64,000 nucleotides of DNA from Saitoella complicata NRRL Y-17804 (Eukaryota > Ascomycota > Saitoellomycetes > Saitoellales > Saitoellaceae): positions 36,315 through 100,314 of the forward strand of contig NW_017567008.1 in the NCBI RefSeq assembly GCF_001661265.1, read 5' to 3'. This document shows, in pieces, positions 31,621 to 41,336 of this stretch. The position numbers and the translations under genes are program-made. The notes below the pieces were generated by a model that did no database searches, was not told the DNA's origin, and was given only the letters and a program-made list of their open reading frames with translations. Positions within the stretch are counted from its first letter, which is position 1. Every line of letters starts with the position of its first letter.

Positions 31621-32480
31621 TATGGTATAGGTTGGTTTGGGTTGGTTTGGTTTGCAAGTGTTTGTGTTATGGGGAAAGTGCAGTGGACGGGGGATGTCGA
31701 GGGTTTATATGCGATGAGAGGAGCAGGCTAAGAGGTGTGGTGACGTCTGCGCGAAGAGACCAAGATTCGGGAGGAGGGTGACGTCATAATCAAAACACGG
31801 CGAAAATCAGGGGGGGCAGCCGCAGACCGAGACGACTCGACAAAGGCATGACAGCTCCCCCCCATTCACCAATTAACAAAGCTCTTTCTGGTCCCCCCCT
31901 CCCAATCTCGGCGTCGTTGCCCTGCGCAACCTGCAAGCTCCCCACACAGCAAACAAGCATGCGATCATTGACTACGCCCTAACGGCGCTAACCCCCAACT
32001 CTTATGTCACAGCTTCTAGCGAGGGGCAAGGCGATCCAGGGTTCGGTGACAGCGAGCGACGGCGGAGCTAGTGGGTGGCCACTTACGCTGGGGTTGCCAC
32101 TGCTGGCTGACGAGGGTGGCGATGCAGTTATGGACGAACGGCAGATGTCAATTCTGGTGAGACGAGACACGGCCCATCTCCAGCATCGAAGATTAGGTTT
32201 GCTGGTGATCTGCGACGGGTGCTGGATTACCTAAGCCTGCAAATGCAATTGAATGCTCGAGTTCGATGACCTACCGTAAGATTTCCCGTAGGAATTGCAA
32301 TGGTGTAGAAAACAAGAATTCGAAGTTTATTCGGTACCAGACCACTAGCATACAACCCCCAATCAACGTCTTCTCTTTCCAATTCATAGCATCCATCGCA
32401 ACCAGAACGAATAAGCTTAAGCATTAACGAACCACAGCCATTACTCATAGCGAACAAAAAAGACCAGTCCGTTCCTTCCA
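31621..32480. other. Promoter and spacer of the allergen-like gene
   Basis: 860 bp with no recognised gene. It holds the CRE site at 31779-31786 and a near-CRE (TGACGTCT) at 31741-31748. Confidence 0.5.
31779..31786. promoter_or_regulatory. CRE/ATF site TGACGTCA
   Basis: A perfect palindromic ATF/CREB site 159 bp upstream of the allergen-like gene's ATG (31620). In fungi this octamer binds Atf1/Sko1-type stress bZIP factors. Binding here is inferred. Confidence 0.5.
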
Positions 32481-33758
32481 TTACACCCTCACACCGTCCT
32501 CCTTCCTCTCGCTCACCTCATGCCTCCACAACCTCCCCGGCGCAATCCTCCCCTCTCCCTCAAACCCCTCCACGCCCTCGATCCCCGTCTTAGGAAGAAC
32601 ATAACCACCCCCCGCACCCACACTAACACCCCTCGCAACCCCCAACCCAACCGGCTCCACAATCCCCGTAGTAGAAAGCACGTCCGGCCGTCCCTCCTCA
32701 ACCGCAACCTCATGCCACTGACGCTCAACAACAAGGAGCGCATGTCGACGCACAACCTCACGCGCAATAGAAAGCTCGACTTCAGTCGCTTCTTTGAGCG
32801 ACGAGGTCTGAACTTCGATGAAGTCCTCGATGCGGTTATACACGTCATTCGTCGCGCTCTCCTTCTTCACGACCTCGATGACCTTCACACCCTCAACTCC
32901 ACGCCACTCGACAGGAGTCAACCCATACTTTGCGTTGATTCTGTCCGAATCGAGTTCATACCACCTGCCGTCCTCTTTCTCCAATACGTGGATAGGTGGC
33001 AAGAAGACTCGCTCCAACACGGGTACAACCAAGGGCTGCACATGTGTAACGTGGCGATCGCGGGTGATGACTTGCGTGAATTCTTCGCGTTCGTGGGGGA
33101 TGACAGTTTCGTGGATGACGGGCGGGGCGATGGTGGAGGTAAGGTCAGTCGTGTTTGGTTGCGCACGGGACGCGATCCATTCTTCCGCCGTTAATGATCC
33201 CACGCCACTCTCAAACCTGGACTCCTGAGCAAGAGTCGGGCTTTCGCGAAGAGCTGGAGCGGCGGTAGAGGGTGGAGTAGGTTCAGCGCTCCTCGGGTGC
33301 TTCGGGTTATCTCCCTCGAGGCGTGTCGTCGGCACCTGACTCATGAATTGGTCCGCAATGGGCGTTCTCTCCGCACCCGCGGGAACGGGCACGGACCCAC
33401 CGGCTCCAGCACCAACCGCGCCCGCAGCCTGCGCAGCTCCAACAATACTCGCATTCGGCTGAAGAAGGGTGGTCGTAGGCGCCGGGGCAGCAGGGAGGTC
33501 TTTGTTCACACGCTGCCGAGTGGGAGAGTTGAGTCCCATATTTTGCGTCTGGTTCGCGAGCTCGGAATCCTCATGAATCGTATCATGCTGCAAACTCGTT
33601 CGCTTCCTCTGCGCATTCGGCGAAGATTGGGGGGAGGGGTCAGCGCGGCCTTTTCCCTTCTCGGCGGCGGTAGGGGAGGAGGAGGTTTGGGAGTGGGAGG
33701 AGTCGAGGGAGCCGGAGCGTTTGTGGATTAGCTTTTTGAAGGAGTCTTTGATTGTCAT
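32481..33758 (-). CDS. Hydrophilic protein sharing the allergen-like module
   Basis: 425 aa, one exon. The N-terminal half is Ser/Pro/Ala-rich and disordered (MTIKDSFKKLIHKRSGSLD). The centre has PPVIHETVIPHEREEFTQVI and RDRHVTHVQPLVVPV, matching the repeat module of the neighbouring 238-aa protein (PAVVHEVV...NEREEVTEAI and DRERHITH). The C-terminal third is mixed charged then Gly-rich. No enzyme motif is seen. A CRE palindrome lies 126 bp upstream of its ATG. Confidence 0.7.
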   Translation of the reverse strand: MTIKDSFKKLIHKRSGSLDSSHSQTSSSPTAAEKGKGRADPSPQSSPNAQRKRTSLQHDTIHEDSELANQTQNMGLNSPTRQRVNKDLPAAPAPTTTLLQPNASIVGAAQAAGAVGAGAGGSVPVPAGAERTPIADQFMSQVPTTRLEGDNPKHPRSAEPTPPSTAAPALRESPTLAQESRFESGVGSLTAEEWIASRAQPNTTDLTSTIAPPVIHETVIPHEREEFTQVITRDRHVTHVQPLVVPVLERVFLPPIHVLEKEDGRWYELDSDRINAKYGLTPVEWRGVEGVKVIEVVKKESATNDVYNRIEDFIEVQTSSLKEATEVELSIAREVVRRHALLVVERQWHEVAVEEGRPDVLSTTGIVEPVGLGVARGVSVGAGGGYVLPKTGIEGVEGFEGEGRIAPGRLWRHEVSERKEDGVRV

Positions 33759-34098
33759 CGTCGTCGGTTGATGGTGACAGGTATATGTGGTGGTGTAGAA
33801 GGATTGATGGGAGGGCGAGTGATATAAGGTGGGTGTCCTTTGGTGGTGAGTTTTGGGAACCTCGCCATCGGAGGCGAAACATGTGACGTCACTCCGATTG
33901 TCAGACGCGGCTTTGACAAGTAAAGCACGTTGGTCTAGAAGATGGGACTCGAAAAAGCATCTGTGGCGATCAAGACTCAGATGTATGCCATGATTAAGGT
34001 TGTGCGTGGGCGCACTCCTGCGGCATCTGGCACCGAGGACCGATTTCGAATTCCCCAGTCAACGTTACACCAGCCGACCCCCCGGATCAACATCGACT
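33759..34098. promoter_or_regulatory. Divergent promoter with CRE site
   Basis: 340 bp between the minus-strand module gene and the plus-strand reductase. It contains a perfect TGACGTCA at 33884-33891. Confidence 0.5.
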
Positions 34099-35148
34099 AT
34101 GTTCGCCCGTCCAATTCTTCGGAGCGCCCGCCTCCACCCCCGCCCTTCCCTCACAAAACCCTTCTCCACCACCCAGTTTCCCCGGGCAGCAAAACGCCCA
34201 TCCACTAATCCCTTCAAATCCAACCCCAGCCCCGGTGCCGAATCACCCTACAAGAAACACATTGGACTCAAAGTCGGTATGATCTTGTCCATGATATACA
34301 TGGGTTACCAACTCCTCACCATTGACCCATCCAAGGAGGGGCATATCAAGCCAAAGACTTTTGAGAATCAGTTTTTTGCGCCATTTGAGGTGGAGAAGGT
34401 TGAGGATGTCTCTCCCACTACGAGGCTGTTCAGGTTGATCCCGACTGAGGGCACTGTGGTGAAAGAAGAGCAACTCCAAGCAATCGGCCATGTCTTTGTC
34501 AAAAACCCAACAATGCAAATCGAACGTCCTTACACACCAACATCATGGTCCCCTTCGCACATCGACCTCCTCATCAAAGCTTACCCAGATGGTGAGATGT
34601 CACGGTACATCCATCGCCAGCAGCCCGGTGAGATGATCCAGGTCAAGGGTGTTTATGAGACGTGGAAGGTTGACAGGGAGGTTGAGGAGGTTGTGTGTGT
34701 TGTTGGTGGAACGGGAGTTGCGGCTGCCAAACAGTTGGTAGAAGAAGTATGGCAGAAGGCCCCTAAGGAAGGAAAGGAGGAGGCGGTGGACAGGTGGACT
34801 CCGAAGATTACTGTCGTCCATGCCGCCCGCGACCCGTCCGAGCTCATTTTCAAATCCGAATTCACCAAGCTTGCCACCTCCAACCCCTCCTTCAATTACC
34901 ACCCCATCACTGACGCCCCATCTTCCGCCACCACCAGAATTACAGCCGACACGTTGAGGAAGTTGTTCCCAACAGACACTGGCGACAAAGAGAAGGAAAA
35001 GAAGAGGATTGTGTTGGTGTGTGGCTCTGATGGGTTTGTCGAGTATGTTGCTGGACAGAAGGGTGTGGGAGAAGGAGAGTTGGGGCAAGGTGTCTTTGGG
35101 GGGTTATTGAGAGAGATCGGGTGGAGAGGGAAAGTGTGGAAGTTGTAA
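34099..35148 (+). CDS. Mitochondrial FAD/NAD(P)H oxidoreductase, Cyc2/Mcr1-like
   Basis: 349 aa, one exon. An Arg/Ser-rich presequence (MFARPILRSARLHPRPS...PFSTTQF) is followed by one membrane segment (LKVGMILSMIYMGYQLL, about residues 56-75), as in proteins anchored in the inner membrane. The ferredoxin-reductase fold has RPYTPTS (FAD), GEMSRYI, the NAD-binding VVGGTGVAAAKQL and VCGSDGFVEYV. The C-terminus GGLLREIGWRGKVWKL resembles Cyc2, which helps reduce cytochrome c for haem attachment. A b5 reductase of the Mcr1 group is the alternative. The ATG at 34099 starts the presequence; the longer frame begins with TTG. Confidence 0.8.
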   Translation: MFARPILRSARLHPRPSLTKPFSTTQFPRAAKRPSTNPFKSNPSPGAESPYKKHIGLKVGMILSMIYMGYQLLTIDPSKEGHIKPKTFENQFFAPFEVEKVEDVSPTTRLFRLIPTEGTVVKEEQLQAIGHVFVKNPTMQIERPYTPTSWSPSHIDLLIKAYPDGEMSRYIHRQQPGEMIQVKGVYETWKVDREVEEVVCVVGGTGVAAAKQLVEEVWQKAPKEGKEEAVDRWTPKITVVHAARDPSELIFKSEFTKLATSNPSFNYHPITDAPSSATTRITADTLRKLFPTDTGDKEKEKKRIVLVCGSDGFVEYVAGQKGVGEGELGQGVFGGLLREIGWRGKVWKL

Positions 35149-35344
35149 GCGAGCGGAAGCGAGCTGCTCGATCGATGGTCGAGGGCGGGAAGGAGATACG
35201 AAGGAAGTTGGAACACTGCGCTAAAAGGTCAAGATCTACGACGCAAGAGACGGCAAGTACGTCGACAGAGGCATAGACAGACGATACCTAATAGTTAGAT
35301 GAAGAGCATCTTCGCACACCCAACCAAAACCACAAAAAGCAAAA

Positions 35345-35463
35345 AGATACAGCACCCGAGTATTCCCAGCTGGTCTCCCACGCTAGTACTGACTGGGCCC
35401 TATGATGCTTAACTTAGGAGATCGGACGGGATCCTGTGCTTTCATCATGGTATGGCCGTATCT
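35345..35463 (-). rRNA. 5S rRNA gene, copy E
   Basis: 119 nt, matching copy A. A T5 run follows on its strand. Its 5' flank matches that of copy C. Confidence 0.96.
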
Positions 35464-35636
35464 GGCTGTTTTTTTGGTACAGCTTAATTGATTGAAGTCG
35501 AAGTTTAAGGTTGCAGGTAAGATGTGAGTAGACGTCACACGGCTCAACAGCGCACATTTACAGTCAACTCAAGACGTCCAGCCCATTACAACTGATCTGC
35601 TCCGAAAACCGACGACAATTCACCGAGAAATCACCA

Positions 35637-36211
35637 ATGTCTGACTCTTCACCCGTCTACTTCTGGAAACCCGATCACCCCGTCTGGGGCCTCCTCTCCA
35701 ACTGGTCCCCGACCCCCTTCACCGATCCCACAACCAACATCACCTACCAAACCCTCGAACACTGGATGATGTACCAGAAATCCCTTTTGTTTGGTGATGA
35801 GGTGTGTGAGATGTTGTTGTCCTCCTCTTTCGAGACCTTGACTGACATTTGACATAGAAAACCGCGAACGAGATCCTTGAGGTTCCGGGGACGGAGCCGG
35901 GGCGGGTTCAGGCGCTGGGGAAGAAGGCGAGGGGTTTTGATTCGGGGAAGTGGAATAGAAGTAAGTATGAGCTTGTGCTGAGGGGGTGTCGGATAAAGTT
36001 TGGGATCTTACCGAAGTGTCGGGACCTGCTGTTGTCTACTGGAGACAGAGACTTGATCGAGGCATCACCGAAAGATAGGGTTTGGGGCGTGGGGTTTGAT
36101 GAGGAGACGTTGAGTACGAAGGATATCGACAGTGAAGAGTGGGGAGAGAACTTGATGGGGAGGATATTGACGGATGTACGGGAAGAGTTAAAAGGGGAGA
36201 TGATGACATAA
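35637..36211 (+). CDS. NADAR-domain protein (YbiA/RibX-like)
   Basis: Two exons (35637-35801, 35858-36211; 56-bp intron) give 172 aa, which is the whole NADAR domain. Motifs: GLLSNWSPTPF, YQTLEHWMMYQKSLLFGDE, the KALGKK-like LGKKARGFDSGKW, and the C-terminal TGDRDLIEASPKDRVWGVG with conserved Glu and Asp-Arg-Trp-Gly-Gly. NADAR proteins hydrolyse N-glycosidic bonds, either of riboflavin-pathway intermediates or of ADP-ribose-type adducts. Which one applies here cannot be told. Confidence 0.92.
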
Positions 36212-36408
36212 AGACAATGAAAATAAGTCGAAAGGTCTAACAGTCTAATGCCAATAACGATATACCTGGTATTAAGATTAAGCATGCTCACACAACAATT
36301 GCAACTCAGCTGAGACCAAAAACGATGCTTGCCTCCTCGGACCCACACCTCCTACATACCCTGCACTCAAAGTCACACCCTCCACTCCTCCCACCGCATG
36401 ACCACACC

Positions 36409-38319
36409 TCACTCATCCATCCTCGGCATACAACTAACAACCGTCCCCCCAACCGCCAACACCACACTAACCAAAAGCACCCCCCAATTCGCACTCCACT
36501 CCCCCCACCCCAACTCCCCCCCAAAAATCTTCAAATGATAAACCAACGGCAAAATCACACAAATCGTCATCGCCAACGCCGCTCCCATGAGACTCATGAT
36601 TCTATCGAACGAAGGGACGAGGATACCGAGGCCGATGGGGATGGCGGTCGTGAGGACGCGGATGAGGATGCGGGCGAGGCCGCGGAGGAGTGGGTTGGTT
36701 GGGTGTGCGGAGGATGACGAGGGTGGTGCTGAGCGTGGGTCGAGCCCGAGGAGGATGTCGAGGGTTGTTGATATCGGACGGGTGTTGAGGGGCATTTTGG
36801 TGATGGGTACGATTGCGATCGCCCATACCACGCATTTGTTGAGCAAGACGGGGTATCCCTCCAAACCCAAGATATTCTGCGACACCTGATCGAGAACGTA
36901 TGCGCCGAACATGAGATACCCAGCAACAGCCATCGTCGCATCCAACAAAAACGTAATCGCGTAACTCACGTTCATCGCTTTCCCGAATTTCCGGGGATGA
37001 TGCATATCACGATACACATTCGGGAAAACCGCATGTCCACTCCACGGCGCCATCAACATCCCCACGCTCAGACCAACATTCCACCATCCTTCTCCCTGAG
37101 GCCACAGGTTTGTCGGCATGGGGTGGTAGAGCGAGCCGGGTGCGGAGGATTTGTAGAGGCCGTCGACGAGGACGGCGATAACGAGGAGGATTACGGAGAG
37201 GATTCCGAGGAGGGAGGAGAATGAGAGGATCCGGAGGGGGAGGAATTGGGAGGGGAGGAAGATTAGGAAGGAGAGGAGTTTGAAGGTCGTGGATGAGATG
37301 GAGGGGATGAGGGCGTGCAATGTATCCCCAAACAAGACCACGAGCGCAACACTATCACCAAAGGTTTTAGCGCATAGGAAGGAGACGGAGGGAAGGAAAG
37401 GGAGCGCATACCATGTAGCCGTCAACTCCAAGGAAAACAGCAGCGAAGTAATATACCTCGCCCGCACCCCAAACGCCAAATACCCAATATCAGCATACGT
37501 CACCAACGTCTGGTCAACATCCAAACACTTTGCCAAAACCTTGGCCGTATACAACGTAACCCCACCCGTGAAAGCCAAGAACCCCATCCCCAATATCCAG
37601 CCTGCGTAGTGGATGGCGAGCGGGAGGGAGAGAATGCCGATACCCATGAGGATGTTGATGGAGTTGCAGATTGTTTGGTGGATTGTGCTTTGACCGAGGA
37701 TGATGGAGATGAGGTTGCCGTCGTCTAGTTCGACTGTTTTTGTTACTAGGTCTTCTGGTGCTGTAATTTCTTGGCAAGGGAGGTATGAGGAGAGCGATAA
37801 ACGCCTTCCTACCGTTCCGAATGTCGCGATACTGGCCCGGTGATTCAAGGCCCCATAATCCCTCACCGCCTTCGGCGTCCCATCCCTCTCCCCCCCTCCC
37901 ACCTCACTCCCTCCACCACCAATACTACTCGCATCATCGAAGAAAGGTCGACTTTCCTCATCCCCTTCTCCAGCAGGCGTCTGCGGAATCCCCTCCAACG
38001 TCGGCCGAAACCCCGTCGTCTCAGCCGTATACGAAGACGACGGCAGCTGCAGAGGGATAGCAGACGAAAAAAACCCCTGTGAACGCGTCCATGAGGATGC
38101 GAAGCGGTCGATGGAGTTCCAGCCGCCGGGGGGACGGGGTTGTTCTTCGTCGTAGTAGATTCCGTCGGGGAGGGGATGGCCGTTTGCTGCGTGTGCGGCG
38201 TGGGCTCGGGGGGTGGTTGCGAGGGAATTTGAGGTGCGGCGGAAGGAGGGGGAAAAGGCTGTTGAGGAGCGGCGGCGGGGACGGGCGGTGATGTCCATTC
38301 CGGCTGCTGGGGTTGACAT
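36409..38319 (-). CDS. Vacuolar amino acid transporter, Avt1/Avt3 type (AAAP family)
   Basis: The frame from ATG 38319 is open throughout but contains a 60-bp intron at 37352-37411 (GTATGC...GATAG). Removing it restores SLELTATCVALVVLF, the usual transporter sequence, and gives 616 aa. The N-terminal about 210 residues are cytosolic and Ser-rich. Eleven or so membrane segments follow, starting at NSINILMGIGILSLPLAI, the AAAP hallmark. It would export or import neutral amino acids across the vacuolar membrane with protons. Because the intron length is a multiple of three, retention would add 20 residues without a stop. Confidence 0.9.
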   Translation of the reverse strand: MSTPAAGMDITARPRRRSSTAFSPSFRRTSNSLATTPRAHAAHAANGHPLPDGIYYDEEQPRPPGGWNSIDRFASSWTRSQGFFSSAIPLQLPSSSYTAETTGFRPTLEGIPQTPAGEGDEESRPFFDDASSIGGGGSEVGGGERDGTPKAVRDYGALNHRASIATFGTVGRRLSLSSYLPCQEITAPEDLVTKTVELDDGNLISIILGQSTIHQTICNSINILMGIGILSLPLAIHYAGWILGMGFLAFTGGVTLYTAKVLAKCLDVDQTLVTYADIGYLAFGVRARYITSLLFSLELTATWYALPFLPSVSFLCAKTFGDSVALVVLFGDTLHALIPSISSTTFKLLSFLIFLPSQFLPLRILSFSSLLGILSVILLVIAVLVDGLYKSSAPGSLYHPMPTNLWPQGEGWWNVGLSVGMLMAPWSGHAVFPNVYRDMHHPRKFGKAMNVSYAITFLLDATMAVAGYLMFGAYVLDQVSQNILGLEGYPVLLNKCVVWAIAIVPITKMPLNTRPISTTLDILLGLDPRSAPPSSSSAHPTNPLLRGLARILIRVLTTAIPIGLGILVPSFDRIMSLMGAALAMTICVILPLVYHLKIFGGELGWGEWSANWGVLLVSVVLAVGGTVVSCMPRMDE

Positions 38320-38781
38320 TTCGCTTAAGCTTGATCCTTTTACTTACGCTCTGGAGCTTTCACGATCACGGCTGATCCGTTTACCCAAGGTTGCTCGACA
38401 GCGGGAAGAGCTGGAAAGTAAACGGATCAAAAGCTTTGAACGTTCAAGTCTGAAGAGTCCGCACATTCCCGAGGTTTTGATTACAACAGCCAACTAGCGC
38501 AGGAGCTTATCTGGCGTATGTCTGGGCAGCTGGGCGCGAGAGAGAATGGGTGATCCGGGTTTCTACGGGGAGGAGTGCTGACGAAGGGTCGAGGTCTCTT
38601 GCCAGCGGAATGGACAGCGATGTGACGGCGAGACGGGGGGGCAGGTCAAGGGTGACGGGGCGACCGGGTGCGGTGCTGTGGGTCCATGCACGCGCACAAC
38701 CTCGACCTCGACCTCGAGTGGAAGAGCCGAGCGATCCGCAACCTGGCATAGAGATCCGGCTGTCGTCTCATATGATCCACA
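38320..38781. promoter_or_regulatory. Divergent promoter with 12-bp inverted repeat
   Basis: 462 bp between the transporter and the 711-aa ORF. TGATCCGTTTAC (38373-38384) and its exact reverse complement (38418-38429) flank a 33-bp spacer. Confidence 0.45.
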
Positions 38782-40917
38782 ATGCTTCCCAATCGATCAC
38801 CCTCCACTTACACACATCGTGCCTATTCTACATGGAAACCTCGATATGTGCCACCCATGTCTTCGCAAACCGAACGAAGAGCCCCCAACGCCCCACCACC
38901 ACCACCACCCTCAACCCCGGACACAGACTCTGACCCTCTCCACAAACCAACACTCTCCCAACTCCGCACCAGCCTCGGCTGGACAAACGAATCCGAACGC
39001 ACAGCCTTCATCCAAACCTACCGCTCCCACGACCCCACCCTAAAGACCCAAAAACCCCTCCGCTGGATCCCCGCCAACACAACCAACATCACCTCCCACC
39101 TCCGCTCCCACTTGGCCTCTCACGACCCGAAGAGGGATAAACCACTCACGATGATGTTGAACCAGATTGCGAAGACGATTTGCCACGATCCGAATTGGGC
39201 GGACCCGATGACGGAGTGGGAGAGGAGGGGGTATGAGGAGAAGAAGGAGAGGGCGTTGAGGGCGAGGAAGTGGGTTAGGGTGGGGGAGAAAAGGCCGAAG
39301 GTTGGGGAAAGGAGGAAGGCGCAGGATGATATTTATGCGAGTTTGTGGGGTCCGGGGGCGACGAGCACGACGGAAGAGTCACAGTCGCAGTCGCAGACGA
39401 AGCCAGCGTCGGCGTCGCAAGAGTCAGAACCGCAGATAAAGGCGGAGCAGGCGGCTGCAGTGCAGAAAGAAGTCGACGACTGGATGACCACCCTTATCGA
39501 AATCGGCTCCTCGCCTGAGCACGAACAAAAGCAGCAAAATCCAGTCCTACCAACCCCAACCTTCACTCAAGCAAGCGGCTACGGCGGGCATGACGACCCC
39601 GCTTCCTCCTCCACCCATTCCCGCCCCCCATCCCGGGGGCTGAGGAGGTTAGAAGTTATGCCTCCCAGGTGGGATGAGGTCAAGACTAAAGAGACCACGA
39701 ACACGAACACGAAGCGGGAAGAGTTAGATGAAACATGGAAGGACCAGGATGAGCTACCCACGCCAGAAGAATTCGACTCAAACCTCCTCGAATCAGAGCT
39801 CGAGCGCGCGAAGGAGGCGATGCGCCGGGCTGGGGTGAGAGGGGGGGATGAAACTGAGGCGCCGGCGGCGAAAATTACGTCTGCACGGAGGGGGACGGGG
39901 AGGGGTATGGGTAGAGTTGGGCGCGAGGAGGAGGGGTGGAGATGGGGTCGAGTTGGAGATAGAGTTGTCGCTGAGGCGCGAGATTATGGACTCAAGGAGG
40001 TGATGAGGATGAACGCGGATGCCGCTGAGGTGACGCTGGCAGACGAAAAATCGAAACTAATGGCAGACTACGCCGCAGTAAAAAAGGCACTCAAGGAAAA
40101 CGTCCACGCAGACCGAACCACAACCCCCGACCGGTCCAACGGAGTCCCCCTCTCCACCAACCCGAACGACGACAACTCCTGGCTCGAACGCTTCGAACAC
40201 AAACGCACAAAACTCAAAATCGAAAAACTCTACGAACGCGCCGTCCGGGAAGAAAAACACGCTGATCGAGCGACGCGGTTCAAGTGGTCGCAGGAGGTGA
40301 ATAATGTTATGAGGAGTACGCAGCCGAGTTATGGGGTTGAGATTGGGCATGAGCGGGATTTGAGGCCGGCGAGGGAGGAGAAGTTTAGGACCAAGTTTGG
40401 GGGGCCGGAGCTTAGGCCGGAGTGGAGGGTGGAAGAGGTGGATGTTGGGGACGGGGGGCGGGGGAATCCGGATTTGCGGAGTCGGTCATCGGTGCCGGTA
40501 CGGAAGAGGGGTTCTGGTGAGGAGTGGTTCCGGAGGGATACGGTGGGTACATTGGGTCGAGCTGAAGCTTCGCGGAGCTCCCGAAGTGTGGAGACAGCTC
40601 CCCCGTCAAGGATTCCCACGAAGGCGGCACGGGCCCCGATGCCGCCAACATTCTCCAAAGCCACGCCAATCCAAGTCGATACCGATACCATTCGATGGTT
40701 GGAGACCGAATGGGACATCCCCGACGACAAACCCCCTCAACAACCCAAAGACTCTGGACCCGCGGCAGATATCGAAGCGCGGTTCAAGGATATGACACTT
40801 GCTGTGGACATGCTGCGTGAACGAGCCGCGTTTATTCCGGCTAGAGAAGCGGAGAGGAAGAGAACGGAGGCTTTGCGCAGGCCTCGGGATGAGCATAGGA
40901 TTATGAGGGATACATAA
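38782..40917 (+). CDS. Unrecognised 711-aa charged protein
   Basis: A single open frame from the first ATG. The N-terminus (MLPNRSPSTYTHRAYSTWKPRY) is basic and lacks acids, like a mitochondrial presequence, though MSSQTERRAPN 25 codons later could be the start. The most ordered part is residues about 55-165 (LGWTNESERTAFIQTYRSHD...TICHDPNWADPMTEWERR). The remainder is rich in Arg, Glu and Pro, with several Glu/Arg helices near 410-510 and 650-711. I recognise no family. Length, uniform codon use and conserved-looking segments support a real gene. Confidence 0.7.
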   Translation: MLPNRSPSTYTHRAYSTWKPRYVPPMSSQTERRAPNAPPPPPPSTPDTDSDPLHKPTLSQLRTSLGWTNESERTAFIQTYRSHDPTLKTQKPLRWIPANTTNITSHLRSHLASHDPKRDKPLTMMLNQIAKTICHDPNWADPMTEWERRGYEEKKERALRARKWVRVGEKRPKVGERRKAQDDIYASLWGPGATSTTEESQSQSQTKPASASQESEPQIKAEQAAAVQKEVDDWMTTLIEIGSSPEHEQKQQNPVLPTPTFTQASGYGGHDDPASSSTHSRPPSRGLRRLEVMPPRWDEVKTKETTNTNTKREELDETWKDQDELPTPEEFDSNLLESELERAKEAMRRAGVRGGDETEAPAAKITSARRGTGRGMGRVGREEEGWRWGRVGDRVVAEARDYGLKEVMRMNADAAEVTLADEKSKLMADYAAVKKALKENVHADRTTTPDRSNGVPLSTNPNDDNSWLERFEHKRTKLKIEKLYERAVREEKHADRATRFKWSQEVNNVMRSTQPSYGVEIGHERDLRPAREEKFRTKFGGPELRPEWRVEEVDVGDGGRGNPDLRSRSSVPVRKRGSGEEWFRRDTVGTLGRAEASRSSRSVETAPPSRIPTKAARAPMPPTFSKATPIQVDTDTIRWLETEWDIPDDKPPQQPKDSGPAADIEARFKDMTLAVDMLRERAAFIPAREAERKRTEALRRPRDEHRIMRDT

Positions 40918-41336
40918 GTCGTGAAAGACATTTTGATGTTCACCAGGGGACCATATGATTCATTTGCGTGAGCATCGTTGAGGGAAGAGGTAGATATGCA
41001 TGGAAGTCTTTGGCGTTAGGAGCATTAGCATCTTGTTACTTGGCTAAATACATATACCTACCTAGGTATTTACCCACGCCTGCATCACTCATGGACTAGA
41101 GCAATATCGAGAGTGGATTAGAGTCAGAATCGACAGCATGAATTGAGGCTGTTGGGGTTCGGATGAACGGATATGAAGACAATGAATTCGAAGCTGAGAT
41201 ACCACAGCGCTTCCATTACCATTAGACCTACGAGATACCTGACATCTCCCTTTCCTAAACTCCAAAAAGATACCTTACTCATCCCTTCCATTTCCGTCTC
41301 CTCCCCTCACCGTTCCCTCGTCCTATCGTACGCGGC
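40918..41336. other. Spacer between convergent genes
   Basis: 419 bp, A/T-richer than the flanking genes. No gene or repeat is seen. Confidence 0.5.
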
